From positions 310,001 to 374,000 of the forward strand of contig KQ964268.1 of the NCBI GenBank assembly GCA_001566295.1: a DNA stretch of 64,000 bases, in the 5' to 3' direction. Under the pieces are notes generated by a model, which did no database searches, was not told the DNA's origin, and was given only the letters and a program-made list of their open reading frames with translations. This stretch comes from Microdochium bolleyi (taxonomy: Eukaryota; Ascomycota; Sordariomycetes; Xylariales; Microdochiaceae). A program made the translations under genes and the position numbers. Shown here piece by piece: positions 1 through 11,460 of the stretch. Position 1 is the stretch's first letter. Each line of letters starts with the position of its first letter.

Positions 1-205
1 TACGGGCGAGGCTTCATCGGGCAGCGTCCAGCGTTTCTTTTCACCCCTTCTGCATGTCCTCGGTTCTCTGTGACTTCTGGAGCACCAGTTCGCATGTCAA
101 ACTCGGGTCAAACCAGCACACAGCACACAGCACGCAAGCCAGGCCCTAAGTCAACGAAAACCAAAAACCCAGACCAAGCCACACACATTTGTTTCAACAC
201 TAACG

Positions 206-1224
206 CTAGTCCTTGTAAAACACAAACGCCCTCACCTCGATGCTCTGCCGCGGCTCCCCGGAGCTCTTGTCCCCAAGATCGAACGAGCAGTGCGGCACCG
301 CCACCGCCTGGCCCCTCCTCGAGTCATACCCGGCAAAGATGGCCACCTCGTCGACTTCCTGGTCGGGGATGTAGTACCACTTGTGCCGCGGGCTGTGGAG
401 CACCTGGTACACCTCGTTGGCGACCGTGGGGAACACCTCGTCGACCACGAGCAGGTCCGTCGCCGGGTCCATGGTCCGCGCGTCGCAGTAGGCCATCGGG
501 TAGTCCCGCAGGGGGCCGTTGAGGGGCTTCCACGCGCTGAAAAGTGTGGGAGGGAAGGGTTAGCGATTCTGGATGTTGTGCGGAAGTGAGTTAAAGTTTG
601 GGGTGGATGATGGCTTGCTTACTTGACAATCTGGTAGTGCCTAGCGCCGTACTCGGCGGCCTTCTCCTTGAAGTACTTCTTTACTCTGCCCTGAATCTCG
701 TCCGTCGTGTAGTCTGCTCGGAAGATCGAGGACCTTTGGTCAGCTGGCTGGATCTAGAGCACAGCAGGTGGAGGACACTTACCAATGTGCGCCGACAGCG
801 CCGGCTGCGGCGAGTTGTCCTTGGCCTTGGGCTGGTACGGGAACGCCGCCTCCCTCCTGCGCACCATGTAGTCGAAGATGCACACCTCCTCGGCGCCCAG
901 CGCCGTCCGCAGCGCCTCGTGCACGACGGGCAGGTACTCCTTCTCGATCCTCTCCTCGTCCTCAAAGTCGTCCTTGTGCATGCGGTAACCTCCCGTGCTG
1001 CCGCCGGCGCTACCGAGCTTGGCGATCTTGACGCCGCTCTCGTCCCAGTTTGTCGCCGCGGTGCGCAGGTTGTGGATCTCGATGCCCGGGAAGAAATCGA
1101 TGCTGAAGTTGGACTTGGGCAGGCCCGCCGGGGGCGTGTAGTTGAGGATGTAGGCCTTCTCGCGCTGCAGGGCCTCGCTGTCGTCCCGCGCGTAGCGGAG
1201 CGTCGCGACGACGGTGTCACCCAT
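206..1224 (-). CDS. AsaB/CmcJ-type hydroxylase/desaturase-like protein
   Basis: Three-exon gene on the minus strand: 1224-783, 713-623, 536-206, giving 287 aa with clean GT-AG introns. Splicing joins the exons in frame (HIDYTTDEIQGRVKKYF, then QIVNAWKPLNGPL). The pattern HxDYT...R, a W-P-L segment, PMAYCDART and a WYYxPDQ..E...F..YDSR end is that of the fungal AsaB / CmcJ / GA4-desaturase-like family, cytosolic oxidoreductase-like proteins often found in secondary-metabolite loci. The length is typical. I chose the start at 1224 (MGDTVVATLRYA) because it begins the conserved region; an in-frame upstream methionine at 1323 would add an unlikely leader. The leader just before this ATG is CA-rich. 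The family assignment is from recognisable motifs; substrate and reaction are unknown. The repeat-protein gene at 2328 is the nearest neighbour, on the other strand. Confidence 0.8.
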
Positions 1225-2218
1225 TGTGTATGTGAATGTGTATGTGAGTAGGGGAGATCGATGAAAAAAGGGAACAATCTGTGACCTTTCGGAAGAAACA
1301 AGTTCAGGATCTTGTTCGCGCAATCTTGAGGGCCATGGAACTACGCGAAATGATGTGCAGCGGGTGTTGTTGCCCAGATCCGGTGTAAGTGAGGTCGGTG
1401 CTTGTCATCCTGCGGTCCCAATTTGTACTCGCTGCATAGCTGCCCAGCCTAGTAGTTTGTTCTCCGACTCCCTCATGACCCCATTACTACGCGCTCTTCT
1501 TTCGCTTTTTGGCAGTGATTGTCTCGTGAAAAGACCAGAGCTCCCTGTTGCGAGGTTTGAGCACGTTTGCGAGCGTTTCTGCAGCTTCATCCCGCGCGCG
1601 GGGTCCGGCCGGGGCAGGGTTACACGGCAGGGTGCGCGCATATTCCTGTAACGATTTCTGCAACGAGCGGCAGTTATCTACATTTTCAGCTTCTGCTGCA
1701 GCCAAAGACCCTGGGCACAGATTGCCGTCTCAGGCAGCCCGAGGACCCTGTGATGGGGTCTTATGACTGAGTTGCGCAACGTCAAGCCCCCTGCCCCTCG
1801 ACCGACCCAGGGTCTTGGCTCCGTTACGGCCCGTCCCATCTGGGGAAAGGCCGTGATTCTGCAGCGGCTTGGCGAGGACTAAGTTCAGCGTGGGGGTTGC
1901 GATGGTGACACGCAGTCGATATTTCGTTATCAGATGGAGCAGGACTTGGGACAGGCTTTCAACCAAAGCTTGCCCTCCCATTGGGACACTGCGTCTGTAT
2001 CGTGCAGAAACTGGCTCAAACGTGCGCAGAAGGCTTGTCATGTCGCAATGAACTATTGACATGTCGTGTCGAGGTGCGGGGACGTCGCGATGTTGCGTGA
2101 GCGGGCGATTCAATGATGCGAGGAGGGTCAGACACTGGCGACCAAGACCACGTAACTAGTGATTGAGCGGAACGACACCCTCGTGCAGTATCCTCCTAGT
2201 TCTGGGGCAGGTTCTAGA
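1225..2218. other. Intergenic, divergent promoter region
   Basis: Non-coding stretch between two divergently transcribed genes. It begins with a CA-rich leader of the oxygenase-like gene. ORFs here are short, overlap in all frames and lack family features. Confidence 0.6.
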
Positions 2219-2226
2219 TATATAAG
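2219..2226 (+). promoter_or_regulatory. TATA box of the repeat-protein gene
   Basis: TATATAAG lies about 100 bases upstream of the ATG at 2328. It is followed by an A/C-rich, G-poor leader ending TCACCATG. Both are typical of strongly expressed fungal genes. Confidence 0.6.
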
Positions 2227-2327
2227 AGGATAGGATAGCTTCGAACTGGAGTCCAGAATTCCCACAGCTCAAACCATCAACAACACCTTCACACCTAAAC
2301 ACAATCCATAACTACCTTTCGATCACC

Positions 2328-2843
2328 ATGTCTCCCGTCACCAAGATCCAGCCCTGGAAGGCTTTTGCCGGCGAGGCCTCCGCCGCCGCCGCCGAGCTGA
2401 CCCCCGAGGAGATGAACCTCCAGCGCTCGTACGGCACCCACGCGTCCAACACTAAGGGTCGCATCTTCACCGTCGACAAGGCCCAGCCGTGGAAGTCCAA
2501 CTGGCCTGCTGCGGGAGTTGAGGCCAAGGACCTCACTGAGGAAGAGCTCAACATGCAGCGCTCGTACGGCACTCATGCCTCCAACACGAAGGGCCGCATC
2601 TTCACCGTCGAGAAGGCGCAGCCCTGGAAGTCCAACTGGCCCGCGGAGGGCCGCGAGGCCAAGGACCTCACCGAGGAGGAGCTCAACATGCAGCGTTCCT
2701 ACGGAACCCACGCGTCCAACACCAAGGGCCGCATCTTCACCATCGAGAAGCCCGCAAGTGAGTCTCGCCGGTTCCGCCATGTCTGAGCGTACAGTATGCC
2801 CGAGCAACGGTGCTGACTAAAACTTCGCGGGATAGCCAACTAA
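2328..2843 (+). CDS. Small protein of three near-identical 45-residue repeats
   Basis: Two exons, 2328-2757 and 2836-2843, give 145 aa ending in ATN; the intron is GTGAGT...ATAG. After a degenerate N-terminal part (KIQPWKAFAGEA) come units starting at 2397, 2532 and 2667. Each unit opens with LTxEExNxQRSYGTHASNTK, continues with GRIFT[VI][DE]K, and, in the first two, ends with AQPWKSNWPAxGxEAKD. The spacing is exactly 135 bases and the third unit stops after the IFTIEK segment. There is no signal peptide, membrane segment or cysteine. Codons are C-ending, the TATA box is good and the leader is A/C-rich, which suggests high expression. I do not recognise the family. Possible roles are a cytosolic stress or structural repeat protein, or a precursor of repeated peptides. 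It sits next to an AsaB-like oxygenase gene on the opposite strand. Confidence 0.8.
2397..2757 (+). repeat. 135-bp in-frame tandem repeat, two full units and one partial
   Basis: Units begin at 2397, 2532 and 2667. The protein repeats differ at only a few positions, while the DNA differs mostly at third codon positions. This fits purifying selection on the peptide rather than a very recent duplication. Confidence 0.85.
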
Positions 2844-5300
2844 ATTCCGCTCCAAATATGCCTGGCTCCCAAAGGGCGCAGAGCCAAACATGTGCTGGAC
2901 CAATCAAGCATTAAACCTGTGTTGGGTAGTGGTTTTCCTCTCGGTTTGTGCATCTGTAGTCTCAATGCGAAAGCCGGAGTAGTCGAAAGCGAGGTGTAGA
3001 ACAATACACAAGACCACTTCCTACCGCAGCCTGAAACGTTCCGCGTGCATGAATGATGCCGAACCCGAATCCGAGCGTACGCACGAAGCGGTCTAGACTC
3101 TTGTGTTTGAACTGTTCGAACATCAACAAATTCTGGCCGTGGTGCGTGTGGCTGTGACTGGTTCCCACCCCGAAACTCTGATGTGGGCATGAGCTCGTCG
3201 GGTCGAGCAGATAAGGTTGCCACGGCGAATCTGGGATCACGTTGGGTGCCTCGCGGTAAAGTTCCGTGGGGACGGGACAGGGCATCGCCTCCCATGGCTG
3301 TTGCATCCTCGACCTCCCAGGCCACGGCTGTCGCTGGCCAGCCCTTGTCTTGGCTCTCTTTCAAATTTGCAGCACCTGATAGACATGCACGTCTTGCGAT
3401 GTATACCTTACTGTGATCGCTCTTAACAAGAAGTCGTGCCTGTTCCCGCGCGAGTCGGCCATGTAGGGTCAACAGTTCAATGGGCGCCGATCGGTACTGG
3501 CCTAGGCCACAGTATCTTGTCACATTACGTAGGCCTCCCCAGCAGCGACCAGGCACGCTCAACCAGCTTCGTTTTTCGCCCCAAGGATAATAATCTAGGG
3601 GTCCTTCCTTATGGCCGTGGCAATTCTGCTGCAGACCAGCTTAACTACGTGGCGCACCAGTGGGGCGAGGAGATCTTGATAGATATGAGGGTGTGCCGGA
3701 AGTGGAAAGGTGAAGAACCAAGGAGGAAAAAAAGTTTCCTCCGAGTCGATAGCGGACAGACATGCTGTCACTAATACACTACTATGGAGAGCAAGGCATT
3801 TTGGTCCGGCGAGCACTGCGCGATGCTCGGGCCGAAAGTGCGGGAGGCAGGGGCAGACATCGAGGCGGTGGTGGCAGCGCCAGCCAGCGGCAATTAAGGT
3901 TGTATGGCGGTCCATGGTGTGGGGGAGGACCTGGGGGATGACAGCTTGTCATCGCGCGCCACTAGATCCCCCTGTGGACCCTGCCCTTGACACAAACTCT
4001 CCGGGGCCGAGGCGGTCATTGGGGGGGGGGGGGGTTGCCATAAGTGTGGCTCCCCTGAGCTCAAGGGTCAGAGTCTTAGCGAGACCGAAGGCAGTTCTCT
4101 CATCCGTTCGTGGCTGTGTCTGAATCTGGTGATGGGTTGCACTGGGAAACTGGCACTGAACTCGCTGCATAAACCGTCAGGTTGGGAGATTAGCCTAGCC
4201 GGCTGACGCAGCTGGCTGACCTGGCTGCTGCGCAGAGTACTTGCACAGCGCGGCCCACCACTAGCTGGCAGATCACTCTCTACGCTGGAAGCTTGGTGGG
4301 GAGCTGCTCTCACAGGATGATGTCGTTGGTGATCAGATCCAAAGAAAACAGAGTCATAGCCTGCCGTCGCGATCACAGGTGACCGGAAACTGCTAAGCTC
4401 GGAAGGATGAGGGAGGCCGGGTGATGCTGATTCGCCAGCCGCACATCAAGAAAACCTGCAAGGCTTACGATCAATCGTGGGCTAGATGACCGGGAGGCGC
4501 CGGCGATGTATCAGGCCCCGAGGCGACATGAACTAAGCCGGAGCTTTTACTCGGTATGATCCGAGCTAGTGTCCCTGTCTCAGACCGGTTCGAGCCTGGC
4601 GCAGAGCAATGACGCTGTTGGCGACAAGATTCTGACAGGACGCCAAGGCAAACCTTGGGTCAGTGACAGCGGGCTGGGAGAGGCTAGCTGCTGGTGGCTG
4701 CGCTACTGCTTCGTCGCCCTCAGCTCACGACGGGCGCGTGCTCGAGACGCGCGTGCCCTGGAGGAGGAGACTCGTAGAGGCAGCCCTGCACCACGGTTTG
4801 TCAGCGACGAGGCGAGAGTGAGAGTTTCCTGATTGCGTCATGCGGCTCTTCCACATTTGCCATAAGTGTGCTCCCTGCGCTATGGCGACGAGCCAAAGGA
4901 CAGGACATCGCATTCACCCTGCTCGCACCGCCAACTCCGTGGGTGCCATCCCCGGGTACCAGCCCTATGCTAACAATGCAGCGATCCCGGCGGGGATGCT
5001 GCCAAGAACGACGGCCTCTGTAGGACAATAGTGTGTGTGCAAGCCGCCGCCAGTAGCTTTGATCGGGACCCCGAGCACACTCAACACAAGCGTATGCCGG
5101 ATTCGGACGCATGGTTTGCGCCACACGACGAGAGTTTCACGACGACGACGCACTCCTACCATTGTCACCGTTCCGGACTCCGAGATCTGGATCGAGGCAG
5201 AGGCGAAATCTACACTGCGAAACACGTAATGGTCACCGATGCATCCCAGGGTGTCAATTTGCACCCCGCCCTAGAGGGGTGGTGGCTGCCCAGTATTGTA
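2844..5300. other. Gene-poor stretch
   Basis: About 2.5 kb with only short overlapping ORFs lacking domains, signal peptides or credible splice structure. It contains a 14-G run at 4021-4034. I see no RNA gene or transposon. Confidence 0.5.
4021..4034 (+). repeat. Poly-G run (14 G)
   Basis: Homopolymer of 14 G in non-coding DNA; its length may not be reliable in the assembly. Confidence 0.8.
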
Positions 5301-5438
5301 CTCAGTGCATGAGTCCAACATATATGACCCAAGCACAATGCACGATCACAGCGTGCCGTGTGCCTCTGACTCTCTCTGCATGCGTACACTGGCCCTACCT
5401 CAACCCTTTCCAGTTTCGCTTCCGTGCACTTCTTCAAC

Positions 5439-6718
5439 ATGAGACCCGTCACCGCAGTCATCCTGGCGCTATGCTCTACCAGCACTGCACTGGCAGACAC
5501 TGCGCAGGTGAGGCAGGTTGGGAAGAGGCAACTTGGGCTCGGTGGAGTTCTCACCACGCTCCTGGGCGGAGGCGGAGCGACGACGACGTCTTCTTCCACC
5601 AGACCGACGTCCTCCTCCTCCAGACCGTCCTCAACGCTCGTTACGGTCCCCTCGACGACCGCCGGCGTGTCAGCAGCTGTCTCCGCCAGTCTCCCAGGCG
5701 TGTCGGTCGGCATCTCCGCGTCGCTCAGCATACCGACGACTAACCTCGTCAGCGCGACTGTGGGATTATCGGCGGCGCCCCTCTTCACCAGCAATGCCGT
5801 TGTTTCCGCAAGCGTTGCAGTCTGCGTGCCCGCTGCCACGCCTCTCTTCAACGTGCCTGCACTGGCGACTTCGCTGAGCTCAATCACCGACTCTCTGAAC
5901 AAGGCCGCGAATCCGATGGTCCCGTCGAATCCATTGTTGGGTATTCTTAGCCCCCTGATACCCAGCGCTCTCGATGCCACGGCAAGTCTTTTTCCAACAT
6001 GCAACTCTCTCCATAACAAGGTGGCGCAAATTAGCTAACAGCACTCCTGCAGACTCTTCTCGCCGACATAGCAACCACTAACACACTTGTCAGCGTCAAT
6101 GCCCTTGGGATCCTGGCCGGCGTGTCTGCGGGCGGTGGTTGTCTCTCAGTTGATGCCGAACTGAACATATGTCAGCTTCTCGAGCAGGTGAGTGTTCTTT
6201 TGTGGCGAACACTTTTTTCCCTCCAACGTCGTACACAAGATCCAAACGCAACACTGGCTCGAATACCAGGGCTAACACTTTTCCTTTCCTGCACTCAGCT
6301 ACTCTTCACCGCAGAAGTCCTCCTCACGAGGATCCAAAACACCTGCGCGAACACCAAATCCCTCGGCCCGCTCTGCAACTCGCTGTCTATAGGCTTGGTG
6401 CTGCAGAGGACCGTCGCCCTGCAGACCACGATAGACCAGCTCACCGGCGCGCTCATCAGCCTGGGCATCCTGCCGAGCTGCAGCCAGCGCATGGCCACGC
6501 GGAGGGCGGAACTCAAGCAGACCTTGGCGGGCACCATCATCACCCTGAATAACGTGCCCAATGTCGTCACCACCAACATCGGCAACCAGCTCGTCGGCGC
6601 GCTGGGCTTTACGAATGTCAACGACCCGCTGTTCCAGTCGCTCGCGGGATATCCGAACAAGAAGCGGAGAGGGTTGTCCTCTCGCCGGGGCAGGATAGCT
6701 CGAAGGAATGAGTCGTAG
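5439..6718 (+). CDS. Secreted protein of unknown function with Kex2-like site and GC-AG intron
   Basis: Three exons, 5439-5981, 6053-6187 and 6299-6718, give 365 aa. The first intron starts with GCAAGT instead of GT and ends CTGCAG after a CTAAC branch-like site. It joins LDAT to LLADIATTN in frame. The second intron is GTGAGT...CTCAG. The N-terminus MRPVTAVILALCSTSTALA is a clear signal peptide, followed by DTAQVRQVGKR, a KR site for Kex2-type processing. A Ser/Thr-rich stretch is followed by a hydrophobic, Ala/Leu/Val-rich body with scattered cysteines (about six in mature exons). The C-terminus is basic (KKRRGLSSRRGR). A TATATGA element lies about 115 bases upstream of the ATG. I do not recognise the family; a cell-wall or secreted effector-type protein is possible. 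Confidence 0.75.
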
Positions 6719-9371
6719 GTGATTCAGCTTTAGTTGCATTTAAGCCAGCTTTGACACTTTCCGCGTATATCAACAATATTTAACATGATTCCACAAAAGA
6801 CTCTTGCAATGACTTCAGTGCCCCCACCAACATGAAAATGATGCCCAGTCAACATATCATCCCGGCGACCTCCTGGCCACCTTGTTACCTCTGTCACGAC
6901 TCGCTTTTACGAGGTCCTAGAATGGCCGCCAGCTCCCTCCATGGCACGTTTACAGGAGAAGTAGGGCACATTATATGCACCGCGACGGACATCATCACAA
7001 GATATGGAGACAAATGGATGTCTGTTCCGCCAACGCACACGATTCTGAAACCCTCAAAGAAGGATCCTACGGTGCGGCACGAAGTCGTGCATGGGGCTAA
7101 GCTGGACGTGAGTACTTGGATGCAGAAGGATAACAGCTTGGGCTCGGATCGTTATCACCGCCCTGGGTCTCAAGGCACCGGACGTTGCTATATCGATCCC
7201 CTGACCAAAGGGCAAACCTTCCAGAAAGGGCAGGTGGCATCGCCGCCCCTGCATTCCCCGCGTCACCCATGGGCCCTCCCGCGCTGGGTTCCGCCAAAAC
7301 GTATAGCCGCTCCACCAGTGGCATGGGACCTTGCCATGGGGCTCAACATGCGACGAGCATGTGGGAGAAGCGAAGCGAGCTGTCAGAGGCACATGCCGGC
7401 CAGATTTCTGCCGACTAGGGCCTTTGGTGGTGATGGTGGTGGAGGGCATGTGCGTTGGGGACGATGCGGCTCCAGGCTTTTGTTTCTGTGCCCTCGCTGA
7501 GAGTCGCCCGTTGCGGAAGGTCCCCCGCCACCGTGGAGAGACGGCCTGCCTCTGCGACTCTCACACAGGTGGCGGCTGGCACTGTTCGCCTGGAGCTTTT
7601 GCACCGAGTTTCCCTGCTCGGTGTCCCCTCCCTGAGAAAGTGGTGTGGAACGAAGGAGGTGCAATTTTCCCTCGTGCTTCACTTGGCCTATGCGGCTGCC
7701 CTGGTCAATGGTCGCACAGCAAGACAGCACGCGCCCGCGGGTTGAAGGGGGATATTTGGTTCTCTGGACCATGTGTGAAACCGCGCAATTTCATCCGCGG
7801 CTGCCCAGATATCGTATCGGCGCCACATCGTCACACCAGCAGCTTAATTGTTTCGATTTGAACGTGGTGATCTGCACTCGCTTGGTGTAAACTCTATCGG
7901 GTGGCGCCGGATCCTCCACTTTGATCCCCATCAGCATAGTGTGAGCACGATGTGTCAGTGCCATTAAGGATAAACTGTTTATGGACGGCAGATCGCCAAT
8001 TTTGCAGCACCCCGGGCGGCAGACCTAGAATATCGTCCCAAGAATATAGTCCTTGATCTTGACCGAGACTGATCGCAATCGACTTTCTCTGTCGTGAGCA
8101 ACAGAAGATCTCGCACGGCGGAACTTGACTGCTGCACGATGGAAAGTCCCATGGGACTGGACGGTGCCCCAACATGTGAGGTGGTCTCGAGCGCCAGGAT
8201 TGCAGCGGCTATCCGGGCGAGGATGCCCTGGAAATGAGTGCCGAGTTGTCTCCTGCCCGTTTATGCGAGGCGGCTCTTGGCGTGTGGCGATCTCCTGATG
8301 CCATGCAGACTGCTCCACGGCGGAACCGCAGCAGCATACGCAGCGGCACGGCGGTGAGAGGTAATCGCCAGCAAGGCAAGAGACACGCCGCCAGCTTATC
8401 AGCAATGCGACTGTTCACATGCGATGCATATGTTCGGACAGCCTATCACGCCCGGGACGAGCCCTCATCGCGGCGGCTATTGCGCAGTTTCCTTCCTCGA
8501 GACCATGTTCATGGCTGCCATGACTATAGAGTGGAGAATGGTGGCCCTGTCCAAAGCTTGAGATCTCCAGGGGCATGGCAGCAAGGCACGGCGTTGACTT
8601 TTCGGCAGTCCTTGTGCCTGGTATGCATTGGGGGGCTGCGTTGGCTGCCAAGCGAGGTGGGATCCATGGCGTCTCAAGCGCCAAGGCGCAAGGATGCGCG
8701 GCTATTGCCAAGCCCATCTATGGGCGACAGTGACCACCTGCTGGATTAAGACTTGTCCCCGTTGCATTAGCCCAGCCCGATGTCGGTTTCCAGGGATTCG
8801 TAGCTATTATAACATGCGGGGCCTGTGTTATAGGACATTATCAGGACAAAACATGGCTAGAGTAGAACGGCTGAGCCGGCATCACGATAACAGTGTTCTT
8901 GCCCTCGGAGAATTCCGACATATCTCCTTCATGGCTTCGTATTCGCGGCTGGGCATGTCACTTACCCCAGCTTTTGTGCTCCGGCCTTGACACGTTTCGG
9001 GCAGCTCGTGGCCCCCAGCTCGGCATATGGTGTAAGCTCGGCGACGAAGCGCATGAGGGCCTATCTACAACTGTTTCCTGATGTTCTTCGGCGCGCGGGC
9101 TTCTGCGAAGTTTTGATCGGAAAGGGAAGGTCACCTTGAATCCCACACGTTTCTCCAATACGACGGATATGGCACTATTTCGCCCGGTGTTGCCTGTGAG
9201 CCACGGTTTTGGATGCCTCTCAGGTTGTCGAGTACATAAACCCCTCGACGATCTCGCCTCCTCGAACATGGAAGAGCCTCTCTTCATCACGCTCGCTCCC
9301 GCTCCAGCAGTGACACCTCGCCAATCAACCTACCTCTCTACTCGTCTCCAGTCCTTTGAGCCACCGCCACC
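6719..9371. other. Gene-poor stretch
   Basis: About 2.6 kb between the secreted protein and the deuterolysin. Several ORFs of 100-220 codons occur on both strands but all look random in composition. I see no gene, RNA or mobile element. A TACATAAA element near 9232 may serve the deuterolysin promoter. Confidence 0.5.
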
Positions 9372-10479
9372 ATGAAGTTCCTGTCTTTCATCGCCCTCGC
9401 CTCCATGGCCATGGCTGCTCCTTCCAACAAGAAGCGTGCCGATGCTCTCGATGTCACCATTGAGCAGGTTGGCAACACCGAGGTCCGCGCCATCATCAGG
9501 AACAACGGTGTGAGCAACCTCAAGGTCCTCAAGACTGGTACCATCCTCGACAGCAGCGCCACCGAGAAGGTCCAGGTCTTCCAGAACAGTGCGTTCCTGA
9601 CCCTGATTCACGTCCAACATAAAAAAAGACTTGTCCGTTCCTAACAGTGCCACAGACGAGGAGGTTCCCTTTGACGGTCTCCGCGTTCTCGTTTCCACCG
9701 AGAACCTCGACGAGGATGCCTTCCGCACCATCGCCGCGGGCACCTCGATCGAGGTGACCTTTGACATTGCCGAGCTCCACGACCTCGCCGCGGGTGGCAG
9801 CTTCGACATCGTCTCCGCCGGTGTCCTCCCTACCGCCGAGGCCGACTCGACCACCATCACCGGCGCCATCGCCTTCGCCTCGAACCCAACCATTGCGTCC
9901 GTTGACGGTGTCCAGGCCTCGGCCGTGCGCGAGGCGCACATCAACAAGCGCTTCGCTGTGCAGTCCGACTGCACCGGCACGCGCCTGACGACCATCAACA
10001 ACGCCATCTCTGTCTGCCGCACGCTCGCATCGGCCGCCCAGTCCGCCGCCAACTCGGACAACGCGCGCATGGTCGACTTCTTCAAGTCGAGCTCCTCCTC
10101 GACCAAGAGCACCGTCTCGCAGGTCTTCTCGCGTATCGCCAGCGCCTGCGGCTCCACGTCCTCGGGCCAGCGCACCTACTGCTCCGACGTCTACGGCGCC
10201 TGCTCCGGCGGCGTCATCGCCTACACCCTGCCCAGCCAGAGCTACATGGCCTACTGCCCGTACTTCTTCAACTCGATGCCCCTCCGCGGCTCCGGCTGCT
10301 ACTCCCAGGCCCAGGGCAACACCGTCGTCCACGAGGCAACGCATCTCACCCAGATCAAGGGCACCTCCGACTACGGCGGCTACGGCTACAACTTCGTCAA
10401 GGGCCTCACCGCCGCGCAGAACCTCAACCACGCCGACACCTACACCCTCTTCGCCCAGAGCATCGCTGCTGGCTGCTAA
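9372..10479 (+). CDS. Deuterolysin (M35 family metalloprotease), secreted
   Basis: Two exons, 9372-9588 and 9656-10479, give 346 aa, the usual length for fungal deuterolysins. The signal peptide is MKFLSFIALASMAMAA. A propeptide of roughly 170 residues ends at an INKR dibasic site, and the mature enzyme would start FAVQSDCTGTR. The zinc site HEATH is at about residues 298-302, followed by the aspzincin pattern GTSDYGGYGY that supplies the Asp ligand. Paired cysteines in the mature part fit the family's disulfides. The intron uses GTGCGT as donor; an acceptor at 9655 keeps frame (VFQN-N-EEVPFDG). The enzyme is expected to be an extracellular endopeptidase active on basic proteins. Confidence 0.92.
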
Positions 10480-11027
10480 GCGGCGTCGTTTGGCGATCGG
10501 AATGGTTAGACTATCTTGCAGCATAACTCGGGATTTCACCACTCCGATAGACCGATCTCTTGTGTGACGTGAGATTAGGAAGCTCAATTCTTGTACATAG
10601 TTCTTTGCGGTCCATACTCTTTCAATGCACATGTCTACTAAAGCACCTCTCTGACATCCAGATGTTGTGACAGAAGCGCAGAAACTGATACTGACTTTAC
10701 CAAGTAGCTTAAGAACACATCCAAATGAACGAACGTCAACTGTGTGTTTTGCTATTTCCTGCGAGAAGATGATAGTTAACTGGGAGAATGGAGCCGACTG
10801 GCAAGCCTGACTTCCCGCAGCCAAGTGTACTAAGCCCGTTGTACCTGAGTGTTGTTCTTCGGTGCAATCGGATGACGTCATCTGCTGGCCACAACCAAGG
10901 CGGCGCGTTTCGCCTTCACGGAGCTGGCTGCACTCCCAGCACTTTCCATCCCTTCAACACACTACGCCACTCTATCAGTGCCCAGAACAACCACGATACC
11001 CGACGCCAGACAAAGCAGGACTCAAAC
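10480..11027. other. Intergenic
   Basis: Deuterolysin 3' region and promoter of the small gene at 11028. No further feature seen. Confidence 0.5.
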
Positions 11028-11282
11028 ATGAACATCCCGTCCATCGCCAACCGGGAGCAGGCTCTCGAGAACGAGTACATCCGCAAGAAGGAGTATGAAT
11101 GACCCCTCCTCCCCTCCGCCACGCCCCCACTGACCTCCCGTCTACACAGGCTGGAGAAGGCCAAGGCTGCAAAGGCGTCTTCCGCTGTAACGGCAGGGAG
11201 TCAGCAGGTGGGCGGTGCTGCAGGCTCAGCCGCAGCCGCAGCGGGTGCGGGGGCGCAGCAGACGTCGACAGAGCAGAAATAA
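11028..11282 (+). CDS. Tiny gene with F1-ATPase-inhibitor (IF1)-like motif
   Basis: Two exons, 11028-11092 and 11150-11282, encode 65 aa. The intron (GTATGA...CACAG, 57 nt) keeps frame. The N-terminal part, NREQALENEYIRKKELEKAK, resembles the RExAxExxYIRxxE inhibitory core of mitochondrial ATPase inhibitors. The rest is Ala/Gln/Ser-rich (SQQVGGAAGSAAAAAG) and low in complexity. There is no obvious mitochondrial presequence or C-terminal coiled coil, so the function is tentative. The 3' half and downstream DNA are copied in altered form at 31703-32085. Alternative: a small unrelated helical protein. Confidence 0.55.
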
Positions 11283-11460
11283 AGACGACGCAGCAAGAAA
11301 AGGAGAAAAGTATGCGAATTTGTAATAGGATCAGGTAGTTACATGCTCTTGCGTCCTCTTGTATGATGCGGGCCCTTCGTTTGTGTGCCCGATTCAAGGG
11401 TGGGAATAATGCCTCTTGTCGTAAGGCTACGCGAAGCATCCCACCCTTCTTTCAGAGCGT
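11221..11460 (+). repeat. Segment homologous to 31703-32085 (copy A)
   Basis: The 3' coding end of the IF1-like gene and its downstream DNA match a second locus in the same orientation. Both share GCTACGCGAAGCATCCCACC (11426-11445 and 32046-32065). Both also have a CTCAGCCGCAGCCGCAGC block followed by a related GACAGAGCAG..TAAAGACGACG segment. Confidence 0.8.

Noticed and set aside
2840..3562. 240-codon minus-strand ORF
   Set aside because: Random composition, no family features, and it overlaps the 3' end of the repeat-protein gene.
5424..5438. Upstream start of the secreted-protein gene
   Set aside because: The codon at 5424 is GTG. The ATG at 5439 begins directly at the signal peptide.
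6832..7500. 222-codon plus-strand ORF
   Set aside because: No domain, no codon bias like the real genes, and competing ORFs in other frames.
8866..8881. CGGCTGAGCCGG near 8 kb as a cluster-type element
   Set aside because: It is an inverted CGG/CCG arrangement, not the direct CGGYTCGG repeat, and no gene is near.
9529..10881. 450-codon ORF on the minus strand
   Set aside because: Antisense shadow of the deuterolysin gene, with skewed Gly/Val/Arg/Asp composition.
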